From the NCBI GenBank assembly GCA_019359245.1, contig JAHHHR010000005.1, positions 186,001-250,000 on the forward strand: 64,000 bases of DNA, given 5' to 3'. The notes below the pieces were generated by a model. The model was not told the origin of the DNA and searched no databases. It saw nothing but the letters and a program-made list of their open reading frames with translations. Origin of the DNA: Nostoc desertorum CM1-VF14. GTDB taxonomy: Bacteria; Cyanobacteriota; Cyanobacteriia; Cyanobacteriales; Nostocaceae. Shown one piece after another: positions 7,951 to 17,037 of the stretch (positions are counted from its first letter, which is position 1; every line of letters starts with the position of its first letter). Made by a program: the position numbers and the translations under genes.

Positions 7951-8274
7951 TTAGGCATCTTCAAGTTCAAATTGAGCCACCGTAACAGCGTTAAAAGCGA
8001 AAGCCAAAACTAATGGCATCGGTGACTGAAACCAAAAGGTAAACAGAACAGCTACGATTGTGCCAATTACTGCGGACATCGACCACAACCGTTCTTCAAA
8101 AGTCAATCCTTTCTCGGCTTTAATCACTCTGAGAACGTGAACTGGAATTGGTTCCGGCATTACCCCACCCGGAGGGAAAGCCCAGAAGTTGTTACGTCGC
8201 TCGACAAACAAATCTGTCCAGCCATTTTCTTGGCACCATGCTTCAATCCATTGAAGTGAGTAATGATTCATCAT
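7951..8274 (-). CDS. Conserved cyanobacterial membrane protein
   Basis: A 107-residue protein: a soluble N-terminal half (HYSLQWIEAWCQENGWTDLF and an aromatic FWAFPPGGVMPEPIP segment), then two hydrophobic helices at about residues 62-80 and 83-100. The pattern is familiar from small uncharacterised cyanobacterial proteins, but I cannot assign a function. Two ATG codons lie at the start; the first is used here. It is flanked by spacer on both sides. Confidence 0.6.
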   Translation of the reverse strand: MMNHYSLQWIEAWCQENGWTDLFVERRNNFWAFPPGGVMPEPIPVHVLRVIKAEKGLTFEERLWSMSAVIGTIVAVLFTFWFQSPMPLVLAFAFNAVTVAQFELEDA

Positions 8275-8980
8275 CGGGTTTCGGAGTTCGGTTTGTAGAA
8301 GTTGCGTACTTGGTGAATGTAAACTCTTAGAGATTCCTGAAGAACTAACTAATCGCTATAAAATTAACGCTAATTATCCAACTTTTAAGCTTTGTCAAGC
8401 AGTTAAGACGCATAAATTACGCCCAAACCTTGCTTTCATTAATTAAAAGACTAACAGTTCATAGGGACTGTTTCCTTGAAAATACAATAAACTTTACTTG
8501 AAACATTGAAAGTAAAGAATTGTAAATAATGTAATGAGTATTACTGCTTAATAAAACTCTTAATATCCGAAAAATTAAATTTCAAAATGAATAATTGTGA
8601 ACAAATTAACAAGCGTAGGCATTGCTTTATCCGGCTAAACTATTCCTTTATAATTAGAAATTTGGCTTCATCAAGAGAGATAAATCATATTCTATACTAT
8701 GTTGATTTTAAGGTTACTTACTATTATAATCAAATTAGTTCAGTCATTCGCATCAGCATTTGGTAATAAGTTTCTTGATAGATTTAAGTGCGATCGCTTG
8801 ACTATCACCTTTCTCTATCCAAAGTTGCAGGCATAATTTTGCTCAAGGTGAGAAGCTTTTGTCCTTTTTGCGTTACAAAATATTAAGCAAGGGAAATACA
8901 CATCCCCTCAGTCCAGTAGCAAGGCTGCGAGTCTCAATTAGAATCAGCCAATCTTGCTAATATTCAAATGGGGTAATTAA
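8275..8980. other. AT-rich intergenic region, no gene seen
   Basis: About 700 bases without a credible ORF or recognisable RNA gene. It must contain the promoter for the pentapeptide protein/purK unit (start at 8981), but no convincing -35/-10 pair could be chosen among many AT-rich candidates. Confidence 0.4.
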
Positions 8981-9505
8981 ATGCAGCGATTAAACACTAA
9001 ATTGACTCTCGATATGTTTTGGCGGCAAGGGTTGGCATTCCTTCTTGGAATAATTATATGGTGCGTGGCTGGTCCCGCACTGGCTGTAGACTGGACTCAT
9101 CCGCTGTCATTTAGCAATGCTGAGTTGTCAAGACGTGATTTTTCTGGTGACAGTTTGCAAGCTGCGGAGTTTTCTAACGCCAATATGGAATTGGCTAACT
9201 TTTCTAACGCTGATTTGCGGGGAGCAGTCATGAGTGCTTCAGTGATGACAAATGCCAATCTCCACGGAGCTGATTTAACTAATGCAATGGTTGATCAGGT
9301 AAACTTGACTAAGGCCGATTTGAGTGATGCAATTTTCAAAGAAGCTCTTTTGCTCCGCGCCATCTTTAATGATGTGAATATAGACGGTGCAGATTTTACA
9401 GATGCAATTTTGGATAGAGTGCAAATCAAAGAACTGTGTACAAAAGCCAGCGGTGTGAATCCCCAAACAGGCGTGCAAACTCGTGATTCTCTAGGATGTC
9501 AATGA
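8981..9505 (+). CDS. Exported pentapeptide-repeat protein
   Basis: A 174-residue protein with an N-terminal signal peptide (hydrophobic stretch at about residues 17-33, cleavage near GPALA-VDW) and about 15 pentapeptide repeats of A(D/N)LXX type (residues 50-150, for example ANFSNADLRGA and ANLHGADLTNA). It ends with a short Cys-containing tail (ELCTKASG....DSLGC). Such proteins fold into a right-handed quadrilateral beta helix; a thylakoid-lumen or periplasmic place is likely. No function can be given. Its stop overlaps the purK start by 10 bp, so both are translated from one message. Confidence 0.85.
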   Translation: MQRLNTKLTLDMFWRQGLAFLLGIIIWCVAGPALAVDWTHPLSFSNAELSRRDFSGDSLQAAEFSNANMELANFSNADLRGAVMSASVMTNANLHGADLTNAMVDQVNLTKADLSDAIFKEALLLRAIFNDVNIDGADFTDAILDRVQIKELCTKASGVNPQTGVQTRDSLGCQ

Positions 9506-10680
9506 AACGTGTTGGTGTAATTGGTGGCGGACAACTTGCCTGGATGATGGCGGATGCAGCACAGAAGCTAGGAGTAGAATTGGTAGTACAAACTCCTAGT
9601 GAACATGACCCGGCCGTGTCAATCGCTCAGGAAACTGTTTTTGCGCCAGTTGATGATGCAACTGCTACGGAAATACTAGCTCAAAAATGCGATGTTATCA
9701 CCTTTGAAAACGAATTTGTTAACTTAGATGCTTTATCTGTTTTAGCACAGAAAGGGGTTTATTTCCGTCCCAGATTAGAAGCTTTAGCTCCTCTTTTAGA
9801 TAAATATAATCAGCGTTGCTATTTACGTGACTTGGGCTTACCAGTTCCTGAATTTTTTGCCCTTGATGAGGTGGAAAATCTCAAATCAAAAATAGAATAT
9901 TTAGGTTTTCCAGTAGTCCTTAAATCTCGCCGCCACGGTTATGATGGTCAAGGTACTTTCATAATTCAGGATTTTGCTACTTTAGAGCAAAAGTTAAGTT
10001 ATGAAACCATGACAAAAACTTTAAATCAATCACTATTTTTGTTGGAAGAATTTGTCCCTTTTGAAAGAGAACTAGCAATAATTGCAGCTCGTTCTGTGGG
10101 GGGAGAAGTTGTAACTTACCCTGTGGTAGAAACTCAACAAGAACAACAAGTGTGTCGGCGGGTGATTGCGCCTGCTGAGATTACACCCAATCAAGTAGCA
10201 GAAATCCAAGCGATCGCACATACTTTATTAAATAGCCTAGAAGTCGTAGGAATTTTTGGAATTGAGCTATTTCTGGGTGCTGATGGCAAAATCCTGGTAA
10301 ATGAAATTGCACCCCGTACCCACAATTCTGGGCATTTTTCTCTTGACGCGTGTGAAACTTCTCAATTTGAGCAGCACCTGAGAGCCGTTTGTGGTTTACC
10401 TTTAGGAAATCCGGCTTTGCAGCGCGCTGGTGCTGTAATGGTCAACTTGCTGGGGTATGAAAATTCTCATAGCGATTACCAAAGCCAGCGTCAACAAATA
10501 GCAGAAATCCCCCAAGCGCACGTTCACTGGTATGGGAAGACAGAATCACGTCCTGGGCGGAAGTTAGGACATGTCACTGTTTTATTGGATAATCAAACTA
10601 GAGAGTCGAGAAGTGCGTACGCTAATAACGTCGGCGCAGCCATCGCTCACGACATAGAATCTATCTGGTATCCCAGGTAA
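9496..10680 (+). CDS. purK: N5-carboxyaminoimidazole ribonucleotide synthase
   Basis: A 394-residue ATP-grasp enzyme that carboxylates aminoimidazole ribonucleotide with bicarbonate and ATP in purine synthesis. The N-terminal domain starts RVGVIGGGQLAWMMADAA (PurK signature GGGQL). The ATP-grasp core includes the GFPVVLKSRRHGYDGQGT loop (about residues 133-150) and the metal-binding EIAPRTHNSGHFSLDAC at about 270-286. Length is normal. Two candidate starts, ATG 9496 and ATG 9502, both fit. It overlaps the upstream pentapeptide gene by 10 bp and is followed after 58 bp by a 6S RNA gene, a conserved arrangement in cyanobacteria. Confidence 0.96.
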   Translation: MSMKRVGVIGGGQLAWMMADAAQKLGVELVVQTPSEHDPAVSIAQETVFAPVDDATATEILAQKCDVITFENEFVNLDALSVLAQKGVYFRPRLEALAPLLDKYNQRCYLRDLGLPVPEFFALDEVENLKSKIEYLGFPVVLKSRRHGYDGQGTFIIQDFATLEQKLSYETMTKTLNQSLFLLEEFVPFERELAIIAARSVGGEVVTYPVVETQQEQQVCRRVIAPAEITPNQVAEIQAIAHTLLNSLEVVGIFGIELFLGADGKILVNEIAPRTHNSGHFSLDACETSQFEQHLRAVCGLPLGNPALQRAGAVMVNLLGYENSHSDYQSQRQQIAEIPQAHVHWYGKTESRPGRKLGHVTVLLDNQTRESRSAYANNVGAAIAHDIESIWYPR

Positions 10681-10727
10681 ACGATCAGAAAGTTTTGATG
10701 TTGAACACACAACATCTTTTGAAAAGC

Positions 10728-10733
10728 TATAAT
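10728..10733 (+). promoter_or_regulatory. Probable -10 element of the 6S RNA gene
   Basis: A perfect TATAAT lies 5-6 nt before the predicted 5' end of the 6S RNA. A TTGAAC at 10701-10706 is 21 bp upstream, longer than ideal, so the -35 is uncertain. Confidence 0.5.
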
Positions 10734-10738
10734 GAGTG

Positions 10739-10923
10739 AGTTGCACTACGACGTTGGTGACTGCCATCAAGTTTTTTGATCTATGCCTTTAATGACAAGG
10801 GAGTCAACTGTTCTCGTGGCAGTATACCGGGCATGTACCCGGAAACTTTAAACGAGGAATTTAGGTTCCCACCTGGATAAACCCAGGTCATAAACTTAGG
10901 TAAAACGGCGTCGCGGTGAACTT
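10739..10923 (+). ncRNA. ssrS (ssaA): 6S RNA
   Basis: This is the cyanobacterial 6S RNA, which binds the RNA polymerase holoenzyme. Position directly downstream of purK is the conserved location known for cyanobacteria. The ends can pair: AGTTGCACTACGACGTTG at 10739-10756 with CGGCGTCGCGGTGAACTT at 10906-10923 (one bulge, some G-U pairs), which closes a rod of about 185 nt, the length known for this RNA. Inside, the CCGGGCATGTACCCGG hairpin (10828-10843) and the CCTGGATAAACCCAGG hairpin (10873-10888) are visible. A TATAAT lies just upstream and a terminator just downstream. The call rests on synteny and structure, not on a covariance search. Confidence 0.8.
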
Positions 10924-10932
10924 AAAATTTTT

Positions 10933-10970
10933 AGCTCCCAAAGTCAGTTAGGATTTGGGAGCTTTAATTA
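10933..10970 (+). terminator. Rho-independent terminator after 6S RNA
   Basis: AGCTCCCAAA (10933-10942) and TTTGGGAGCT (10954-10963) form a perfect 10-bp stem with an 11-nt loop, followed by TTAATTATTT. It closes the purK/6S RNA unit. Confidence 0.85.
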
Positions 10971-10983
10971 TTTAGATAAATAT

Positions 10984-11802
10984 TAGGGACTTCCAAGAAA
11001 TAAATTATCCAAATAAACTAACCACAGAGACACAGAGAAGCCAGTGCGCCCTTGCGGTTCCCCGACTTGTACCCCTACGGGGAAGCAAGCTACGCTCTTA
11101 GCGTTCCCGCAGGGTAGCAACTGGCGCAACACAGGAGGAATAGAAAGAGTTTTTGCGTCAGTTTTGGGATATTTCTTTATATTGGAAGCTCCCAAACAGT
11201 CTCTCCCAGTATTTCTTTGTCGTTGGTGAATTAGACGAATTCTTGCCCAAAGGCAATAAAACACATTAGCAACTAAGCGATTACGCACATCATAACCCCA
11301 TTTGGAAACTGCGGCTTTCTACCACCTTTGTCCTGGATATTGCAGCAGTGGTAGTTCTATCTACTCGTTGCGCCATGCCACAGGTTTGCCCTGTAAAGCT
11401 CAAATTAAAAGCTATCCCCCGTCCTCTACCTGCTCAAAAAATCGCACTATCCCTTGACATCTTGTAGTATGTATATTACAAATATATTATTAATACAAAA
11501 CCTTTTTGAAAAAGCAAAATTAAAAGCTGTCATCATAAAAAAATTGTTCTATCAATTTGTGCGGAATGCTAATGGTTTAAATTACCTGCGTCTATAAACT
11601 TCAAAAATTAGGTATATGGAGGTGAATTTGATAATGTTTGCTAACTAATTTGTAATGTTCAAGCAATCAATAAAACTATATTTAAATAACGTCAGGGATG
11701 AACGAAAATCATTTGAGTATAAGAAAGAAATTTTATATATCATCGCTTATCCTTGAGCAGTATTCATAAATGATTTCCTTAGTTAAACCTTTGTACAAAT
11801 AA
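10984..11802. other. Repeat-rich intergenic region, no gene seen
   Basis: About 11000-11140 is made of REP-like palindromes and the widespread CCACAGAGACACAGAG motif, with frames that are compositional accidents. From 11280 to 11460 the sequence is less repetitive but holds no ORF I can defend. A TTGACA at 11455-11460 followed by a AT-rich tract may be a promoter. The remaining 340 bases before hen1 are AT-rich and presumably hold its promoter. Confidence 0.4.
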
Positions 11803-13185
11803 ATGCTGCTGACAATCACAACGACACATTCTCCAGCAACGGAGCTAGGCTACCTGTTGCATAAACACCCAGACCGTTGTCAGTCCTTTGCCCTAAGTTT
11901 TGGAAAGGCACACATCTTCTACCCAGAAGCTAGTAGAGAGAAATGTACGGCGGCGTTGTTGTTGGATGTTGATCCTGTGAAGTTGGTGCGGGGAGGCGGT
12001 ACAAGGCTAAAACAATATGTAAGCGATCGCCCTTATGTTGCTTCTTCATTTTTAAGTGTAGCGATCGCTCAGGTGCTTAGTACGGCTTTAGGAGGTCGCT
12101 GCAAAGATTTACCAGAATTAGCACAGACCCCCATTCCTTTGGTAGCAAAACTATCAGTCTTACCTTGCCGCGGTGGTGAAGAGTTTCTGCGACAATTGTT
12201 TGAACCCTTGGGCTATAGTGTCAGTGCCGAAGGTCATAGTTTAGATGAGAAATTCCCTGATTGGGGGCAGAGTCAATACTTTACCGTCGAATTACAGCAC
12301 ACCCTACCTTTGAGTGATTTGTTAAGTCATCTTTACGTCCTAATCCCGGTGTTGGATGACGATAAGCATTACTGGGTAGGCGATGAAGAAATCGAAAAGT
12401 TACTACGTCATGGTGAAGGCTGGTTAACTACCCATCCAGCGCGAGAGCAAATTACCAGGCGTTACCTGAAACGACAGCAACGCTTAACTCGTCTAGCATT
12501 AGCTCAACTAATAGAGTCAGACGATCCCGATCTAGATAGTGCTGAAGAAAGCCATGCGAAAGAAGAGGCGGCGGTAGAAAAGCCGATGAGCCTAAATCAG
12601 CAACGCATGGATGCTGTGATTGCTGCTTTAAAACAAAGCAATGCAAAGCGGGTGATTGATTTAGGTTGCGGTCAAGGCAATCTGCTAAAAATGCTCCTTA
12701 AAGACGGGTTTTTTGAACAGATTACAGGTGTCGATGTTTCCTACAGGGCGTTAGAAGTTGCCCAAGAACGATTAGACCGTCTGCGCCTGACGCGTAACCA
12801 GTGGGAACGCGTACAACTGATCCAAGGCGCACTCACTTACCAGGATAAACGCTTTAGTGGCTATGATGCGGCTACGGTAATTGAGGTGATTGAGCATCTT
12901 GATTTGCCTCGGTTGGGAGCATTTGAGCGAGTTTTGTTCGAGTTTGCCCAACCCAAAACTGTGCTGGTGACAACGCCAAATATTGAATACAACATCAAAT
13001 TTGAGAAGCTCCCGGCTGGAAAACTCCGACATCAAGACCACCGCTTTGAATGGACGCGATCGCAGTTTCAAAATTGGGCAAACCAAGTAGCAAAAAGTTT
13101 TGGTTACACTGTGGAATTTCAACCTATCGGGACGGAAGATCCAGAAGTCGGTTCACCCACACAAATGGGAGTGTTTAAAAGGTAA
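11803..13185 (+). CDS. hen1: RNA 3'-terminal 2'-O-methyltransferase Hen1
   Basis: A 460-residue bacterial Hen1, which puts a 2'-O-methyl group on the 3' end of cleaved RNA before Pnkp seals it, so that the repaired RNA resists recutting. The N-terminal half (about 1-240) is the bacteria-specific domain that pairs with Pnkp, opening LTITTTHSPATELGYLLHKHP. The C-terminal methyltransferase has VIDLGCGQGNLLKML for SAM (about residues 285-299), the metal site VIEVIEHLD (about 361-369) and RHQDHRFEW (about 407-415), giving the E-x-x-E-H...H ligands. pnkp follows in the same direction 122 bp later. The enzyme pair from Anabaena has been studied biochemically. Confidence 0.95.
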   Translation: MLLTITTTHSPATELGYLLHKHPDRCQSFALSFGKAHIFYPEASREKCTAALLLDVDPVKLVRGGGTRLKQYVSDRPYVASSFLSVAIAQVLSTALGGRCKDLPELAQTPIPLVAKLSVLPCRGGEEFLRQLFEPLGYSVSAEGHSLDEKFPDWGQSQYFTVELQHTLPLSDLLSHLYVLIPVLDDDKHYWVGDEEIEKLLRHGEGWLTTHPAREQITRRYLKRQQRLTRLALAQLIESDDPDLDSAEESHAKEEAAVEKPMSLNQQRMDAVIAALKQSNAKRVIDLGCGQGNLLKMLLKDGFFEQITGVDVSYRALEVAQERLDRLRLTRNQWERVQLIQGALTYQDKRFSGYDAATVIEVIEHLDLPRLGAFERVLFEFAQPKTVLVTTPNIEYNIKFEKLPAGKLRHQDHRFEWTRSQFQNWANQVAKSFGYTVEFQPIGTEDPEVGSPTQMGVFKR

Positions 13186-13307
13186 GCTTACCTCGACCTA
13201 AAGGTAAGAGGCTTTAGCCTCAGATTTAAATCATCGGAAAGAGAGACAATTGCCCCTCTAGTTAATTCCTAGAAAGAGCTATAAATAATTGCTAGGAGCA
13301 AATTGAA

Positions 13308-15926
13308 TTGAAACTAACTATTCCTGAACTATCCCTAATTGTTCTCATTGGTGCTTCTGGTTCCGGTAAATCCACTTTTGCTCGTCAGCACTTTCAGCCT
13401 TTTGAGGTGCTGTCTTCCGACTTTTGCCGGGGGTTGGTGTCGAATGAAGAAAATAACCAGTCTGCTACCAAAGATGCTTTTGAGGTGTTGCGCTTCATTG
13501 CTGACAAACGGTTGGCAGCAGGTAAACTGACAGTAATTGATGCTACCAACGTGCAGATGGAAGACCGCAAGCCATTACTGCAAATGGCGCGGCAGTATCA
13601 TTCTTTTGCGATCGCCATTGTTCTCGACTTACCAGAAGAATTATGCCACGAACGTAACCAACTCCGTAGCGATCGCCAATTTGGCCCTCATGTAGTGCGT
13701 CGTCATACCCAAATGTTACGGCGTTCTCTGCGGGGTTTAGAAAAGGAAGGCTTTCGCTATGTCTACACTCTCAAGTCTTTAGAAGAAATTGCATCCGTTG
13801 ATATTGAGCGCCAGCCTTTGTGGAACAACCTCAAACACGAACATGGCCCCTTTGACATTATTGGGGATATTCATGGCTGTTGTGATGAACTCGAAATATT
13901 ACTTCAACAGCTAGGCTATCAAAAAGGTGAAGGGGCAAAGGAGCAAAAAAGCAGAGAAGAAGAATTGTCTACTTTTTCCTCTACTTCACTCTGGAATACC
14001 CCTACTTACTACCACCCAGAGGGACGCAAAGCCTTATTTTTAGGTGATTTGGTAGACCGGGGGACGCGGATCTTAGATACAGTTAAACTAGTGCGAAACA
14101 TGGTTGAAGCAGGTACAGCTTTCTGCGTTCCTGGTAATCATGAAAATAAACTATTGCGGAAACTACGCGGTAAAAATGTCCGGGTTAATCATGGGTTAGA
14201 GCAAACCCTGGCTGAGATTGAGGCTTTACCTAATGAGATGCGCGAACCTTTCACCAAAGAACTGCAAAAGTTTCTCGATTCCTTAATAAGTCACTACGTT
14301 TTAGATGATGGGCGGTTAGTAGTGGCTCACGCGGGGATGAAACAGGAAATGCAGGGACGGGGGTCTGGTGCTGTGCGCGAGTTTGCTCTTTATGGCGAAA
14401 GCACTGGTGAAATTGATGAATTTGGCTTACCCGTCCGCTACAACTGGGCAGGAGAGTATCGCGGTGAAGCAATGGTGGTTTACGGACATACCCCTGTACC
14501 AGAAGCAGAATGGCTGAATAACACTATTGATATAGATACAGGCTGCGTCTTTGGCGGCAAACTCACTGCCCTCCGCTATCCAGAAAAAGAACTGGTGAGC
14601 ATTCCTGCTGCTTGCGTATACTGTGAACCTGTAAAACCTTTGGTACAGAACACAGCAACACGCACATCCCAACAAGAATTGGATGACGTATTGTACATTG
14701 AGGATGTTGTGGGTAAGCGGATTATTAACACCCGACTTCAGTCCAAAATTACCATTCGGGAAGAAAATGCGATCGCAGCTCTAGAAGTGATGAGCCGTTT
14801 TGCTACCAACCCTAAATGGCTGATCTATTTACCCCCCACTATGTCCCCAGTAGAAACATCTCTACTGCCAGGATTTTTGGAACATCCAGCCCAAGCCTTT
14901 AGTTACTACCAAAACCAGGGAATTACACAAGTAGTCTGCGAGGAAAAACACATGGGTTCGCGGGCAGTTGTGATTATTTGCCGAGATTCGGCAGCTGCCG
15001 AGAAACGATTTGGTGTAGTAAATGAGGGAATCGGCATCTGCTATACGCGCACGGGGCGGAGGTTTTTTGATGATTCAGCATTAGAGACAGAATTTTTGGC
15101 GCGGGTAAATCTTGCCCTCTCGCAGAGCGGTTTTTGGTCAGAATTTCAAACCGACTGGGTGTGCCTAGACTGTGAACTAATGCCGTGGTCAGCTAAAGCA
15201 CAGGGGCTGTTACGAGAACAGTATGCACCCGTTGGAGTGGCATCACGCCTCGCCCTCAATGATGCTGTTACCTGTTTACAACAAGCAAGCGATCGCGGTG
15301 TAGATATTAGCACCCAACTCAGTCATTATCAACAGCGTGCAGATATGGCAGATCAGTATGTCACCGCCTACCGCCAATACTGCTGGCCTGTCACTGATAT
15401 TTCTGGATTAAAGTTAGCTCCTTTCCATATCCTAGCAACAGAAGGAGCCGTCCACATCGATAAAGACCATCGCTGGCACATAGAGCAAATTGCCAAAATC
15501 TGCCAAAAAGACCCTGCCCTGCTCCTAGCTACTGCCTACAAAGTAATAGATTTGACTGACCCCAGCAGTCAAGCAGAGGGGATTAATTGGTGGGAAAAAT
15601 CTACCAAAGTAGGGGGTGAAGGTATAGTTGTCAAACCTATGGACTTTATCGTTCGAGGTAGTCGCGGCATTATCCAGCCCGCAGTCAAGTGTCGCGGACA
15701 AGAATATCTGCGGATTATTTATGGGCCTGAATATTCAACCCCAGAGAATCTGCAACGTCTGCGCCAACGTGGATTATCTCACAAGCGTTCTCTGGCTATG
15801 CGCGAGTTTACTTTGGGTGTTGAGGCATTGGAGCGATTTGTCGCCAATACCCCTCTGCGCCGCGTGCATGAATGTGTTTTTGCTATTCTGGCATTGGAAA
15901 GCGAACCCGTCGATCCACGACTGTGA
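13308..15926 (+). CDS. pnkp: Polynucleotide kinase-phosphatase-ligase Pnkp
   Basis: An 872-residue end-healing and sealing enzyme, normal length. Three domains are visible. The kinase has the P-loop GASGSGKST at about residues 15-23. The metallophosphoesterase has DIIGDIHGCCDE (about 183-194), GDLVDRG (about 245-251) and VPGNHENK (about 269-276). The ligase/adenylyltransferase has EEKHMGSR (about 545-552), the KxxG nucleotidyl motif. The C-terminus ends ALESEPVDPRL, as in other Pnkp. The start is TTG with an AGGAG 9 nt upstream. A short low-complexity insert (about residues 207-235) splits the phosphatase. With Hen1 it forms an RNA-repair system acting on ribotoxin-cleaved tRNA. The stop codon lies in an apparent transposon end. 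Confidence 0.95.
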   Translation: MKLTIPELSLIVLIGASGSGKSTFARQHFQPFEVLSSDFCRGLVSNEENNQSATKDAFEVLRFIADKRLAAGKLTVIDATNVQMEDRKPLLQMARQYHSFAIAIVLDLPEELCHERNQLRSDRQFGPHVVRRHTQMLRRSLRGLEKEGFRYVYTLKSLEEIASVDIERQPLWNNLKHEHGPFDIIGDIHGCCDELEILLQQLGYQKGEGAKEQKSREEELSTFSSTSLWNTPTYYHPEGRKALFLGDLVDRGTRILDTVKLVRNMVEAGTAFCVPGNHENKLLRKLRGKNVRVNHGLEQTLAEIEALPNEMREPFTKELQKFLDSLISHYVLDDGRLVVAHAGMKQEMQGRGSGAVREFALYGESTGEIDEFGLPVRYNWAGEYRGEAMVVYGHTPVPEAEWLNNTIDIDTGCVFGGKLTALRYPEKELVSIPAACVYCEPVKPLVQNTATRTSQQELDDVLYIEDVVGKRIINTRLQSKITIREENAIAALEVMSRFATNPKWLIYLPPTMSPVETSLLPGFLEHPAQAFSYYQNQGITQVVCEEKHMGSRAVVIICRDSAAAEKRFGVVNEGIGICYTRTGRRFFDDSALETEFLARVNLALSQSGFWSEFQTDWVCLDCELMPWSAKAQGLLREQYAPVGVASRLALNDAVTCLQQASDRGVDISTQLSHYQQRADMADQYVTAYRQYCWPVTDISGLKLAPFHILATEGAVHIDKDHRWHIEQIAKICQKDPALLLATAYKVIDLTDPSSQAEGINWWEKSTKVGGEGIVVKPMDFIVRGSRGIIQPAVKCRGQEYLRIIYGPEYSTPENLQRLRQRGLSHKRSLAMREFTLGVEALERFVANTPLRRVHECVFAILALESEPVDPRL

Positions 15927-16110
15927 ACTACCGCGCCCTAAGACGGACGACGCTTCCCAATTCATCGGGAACAGCCTCTAGAACTCCGTAGTTCTATTGG
16001 TCTAACATTCCCCCCAAGGGCAGGAGTCCTAGTTCCCAAGACCCAAATCTTTCTCTTGCGACACTTAGCCTATACAGCTTGGTTCTCGCTTACGCCATTG
16101 GTGGTCAAGA
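15923..16110 (-). mobile_element. Possible IS200/IS605 right end (omega-RNA region) remnant
   Basis: On the minus strand the sequence runs through TTCCC-loop-GGGAA and a second GC-rich hairpin and ends GCGCGGTAGTTCAC at 15923. A terminal hairpin followed by GTAGTTCAC is what I know as the right end of cyanobacterial IS200/IS605 elements, the end that also encodes the guide RNA of TnpB. No tnpB or tnpA frame remains upstream of it on that strand. The end touches the pnkp stop codon exactly. The identification is by memory of the motif, not a database match. Confidence 0.45.
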
Positions 16111-16406
16111 CCCAACTATATGTATCAGAAAATTTTGGTGCTTCGTCATACATCCTAGTATTTATTTTTACTGATGTAAAAAACAATACTGAATGCAATC
16201 CTCACCCCCCGCTCACAATACCTACTATTAAAGTACATTGTTTGCGTTAGCGTCTGTCTACAACACGCTGCGCGAACGCAGAGAAGGTGGGGACTTCCGC
16301 GACACGTTAAATTTTGAAGCTTTAGGTCAAAACAGTATGTCACTTAGGGAATATGCTTGACAATATCAGCACATTCCCCACTTTATAACACTAAATAAGG
16401 CTCAGG
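16111..16406. repeat. Intergenic with REP-like repeat, no gene
   Basis: Contains a REP-like segment at about 16240-16290 (GCGTTAGCGTCTGTCTAC, then GCTGCGCGAACGC) whose close relative recurs at 20340-20375 (GCGTCTGTCTGCGACACGC). No ORF is supported. Confidence 0.5.
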
Positions 16407-16949
16407 TTAAGCTCTAACCTTTTTGCCTGATGTTAACTTTTTCTTCATGAGCCAGCCAATGCTGCAAGCAATGAAACTACCACCTAAAGTTGTAGGCTCA
16501 GGGATTTGCCTATAGGTAACTTTACCTGAGCCAATTTGCATATCATCGGCAGAAGTAACTGCAAAATCATATCCATCAATTTTGTATGTGATGGAACTTG
16601 AAAGATTAGCTTTATCAAGGAAAACATATTGTAATCCAACAGACTCTGTACCTGTTAAGAATGTGGTTGGAAAAACAACAGGATATCCAGGATATTCAGT
16701 ATCATCCTTTTCAGTGTAAATATTAGAGTTGTTGTCAAATTGAAAATTTAGCGACTCAACTAATGCTACCGGAATATTATCGTTGCTGAAAGTTGAATCA
16801 TCAAAGCTAAAAAATCCTTCTCCCTTAGTTATCAGACTATCGACAGTGAAACCGTAATTAATAATTGCAGCAGATGCAGAATTAGCCCCTACAGCAGCAA
16901 ACATTAAGGCACAACTAGTAGCAAGCGTTAATTGCGAAACTAATTTCAT
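16407..16949 (-). CDS. PEP-CTERM sorting-domain protein
   Basis: A 180-residue exported protein. A signal peptide spans about residues 1-28 (LATSCALMFAAVGANSASA). The C-terminus has the PEP-CTERM signal: IPEPTTLGG, a hydrophobic helix SFIACSIGWLM, then a basic tail KKKLTSGKK. Such proteins are handled by exosortase at the inner membrane and released to the surface or biofilm matrix. The middle has no known domain; it is rich in Asn, Asp, Tyr and Thr, as is usual. It stands alone, with a perfect palindrome 90 bp upstream. Confidence 0.85.
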   Translation of the reverse strand: MKLVSQLTLATSCALMFAAVGANSASAAIINYGFTVDSLITKGEGFFSFDDSTFSNDNIPVALVESLNFQFDNNSNIYTEKDDTEYPGYPVVFPTTFLTGTESVGLQYVFLDKANLSSSITYKIDGYDFAVTSADDMQIGSGKVTYRQIPEPTTLGGSFIACSIGWLMKKKLTSGKKVRA

Positions 16950-17037
16950 CTAAACTTTCCCCAAGATAAATTTCTGCAAGCAATGTTCACGTAAACTATG
17001 TAAGTAGGCTTGATATAATTACTAACTATTTATGCTT

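Noticed and set aside
10983..11288. Plus- and minus-strand ORFs after the 6S RNA
   Set aside because: Made of REP-like palindromes and the CACAGAG motif; frames overlap both ways and have no homologue.
11280..11430. tRNA gene candidate
   Set aside because: No acceptor-stem pairing or TTCGA-type arm at correct spacing could be found.
15628..15981. Plus-strand ORF of 117 codons over the pnkp end
   Set aside because: It is in another frame of pnkp, whose ligase motifs and C-terminus are unambiguous.
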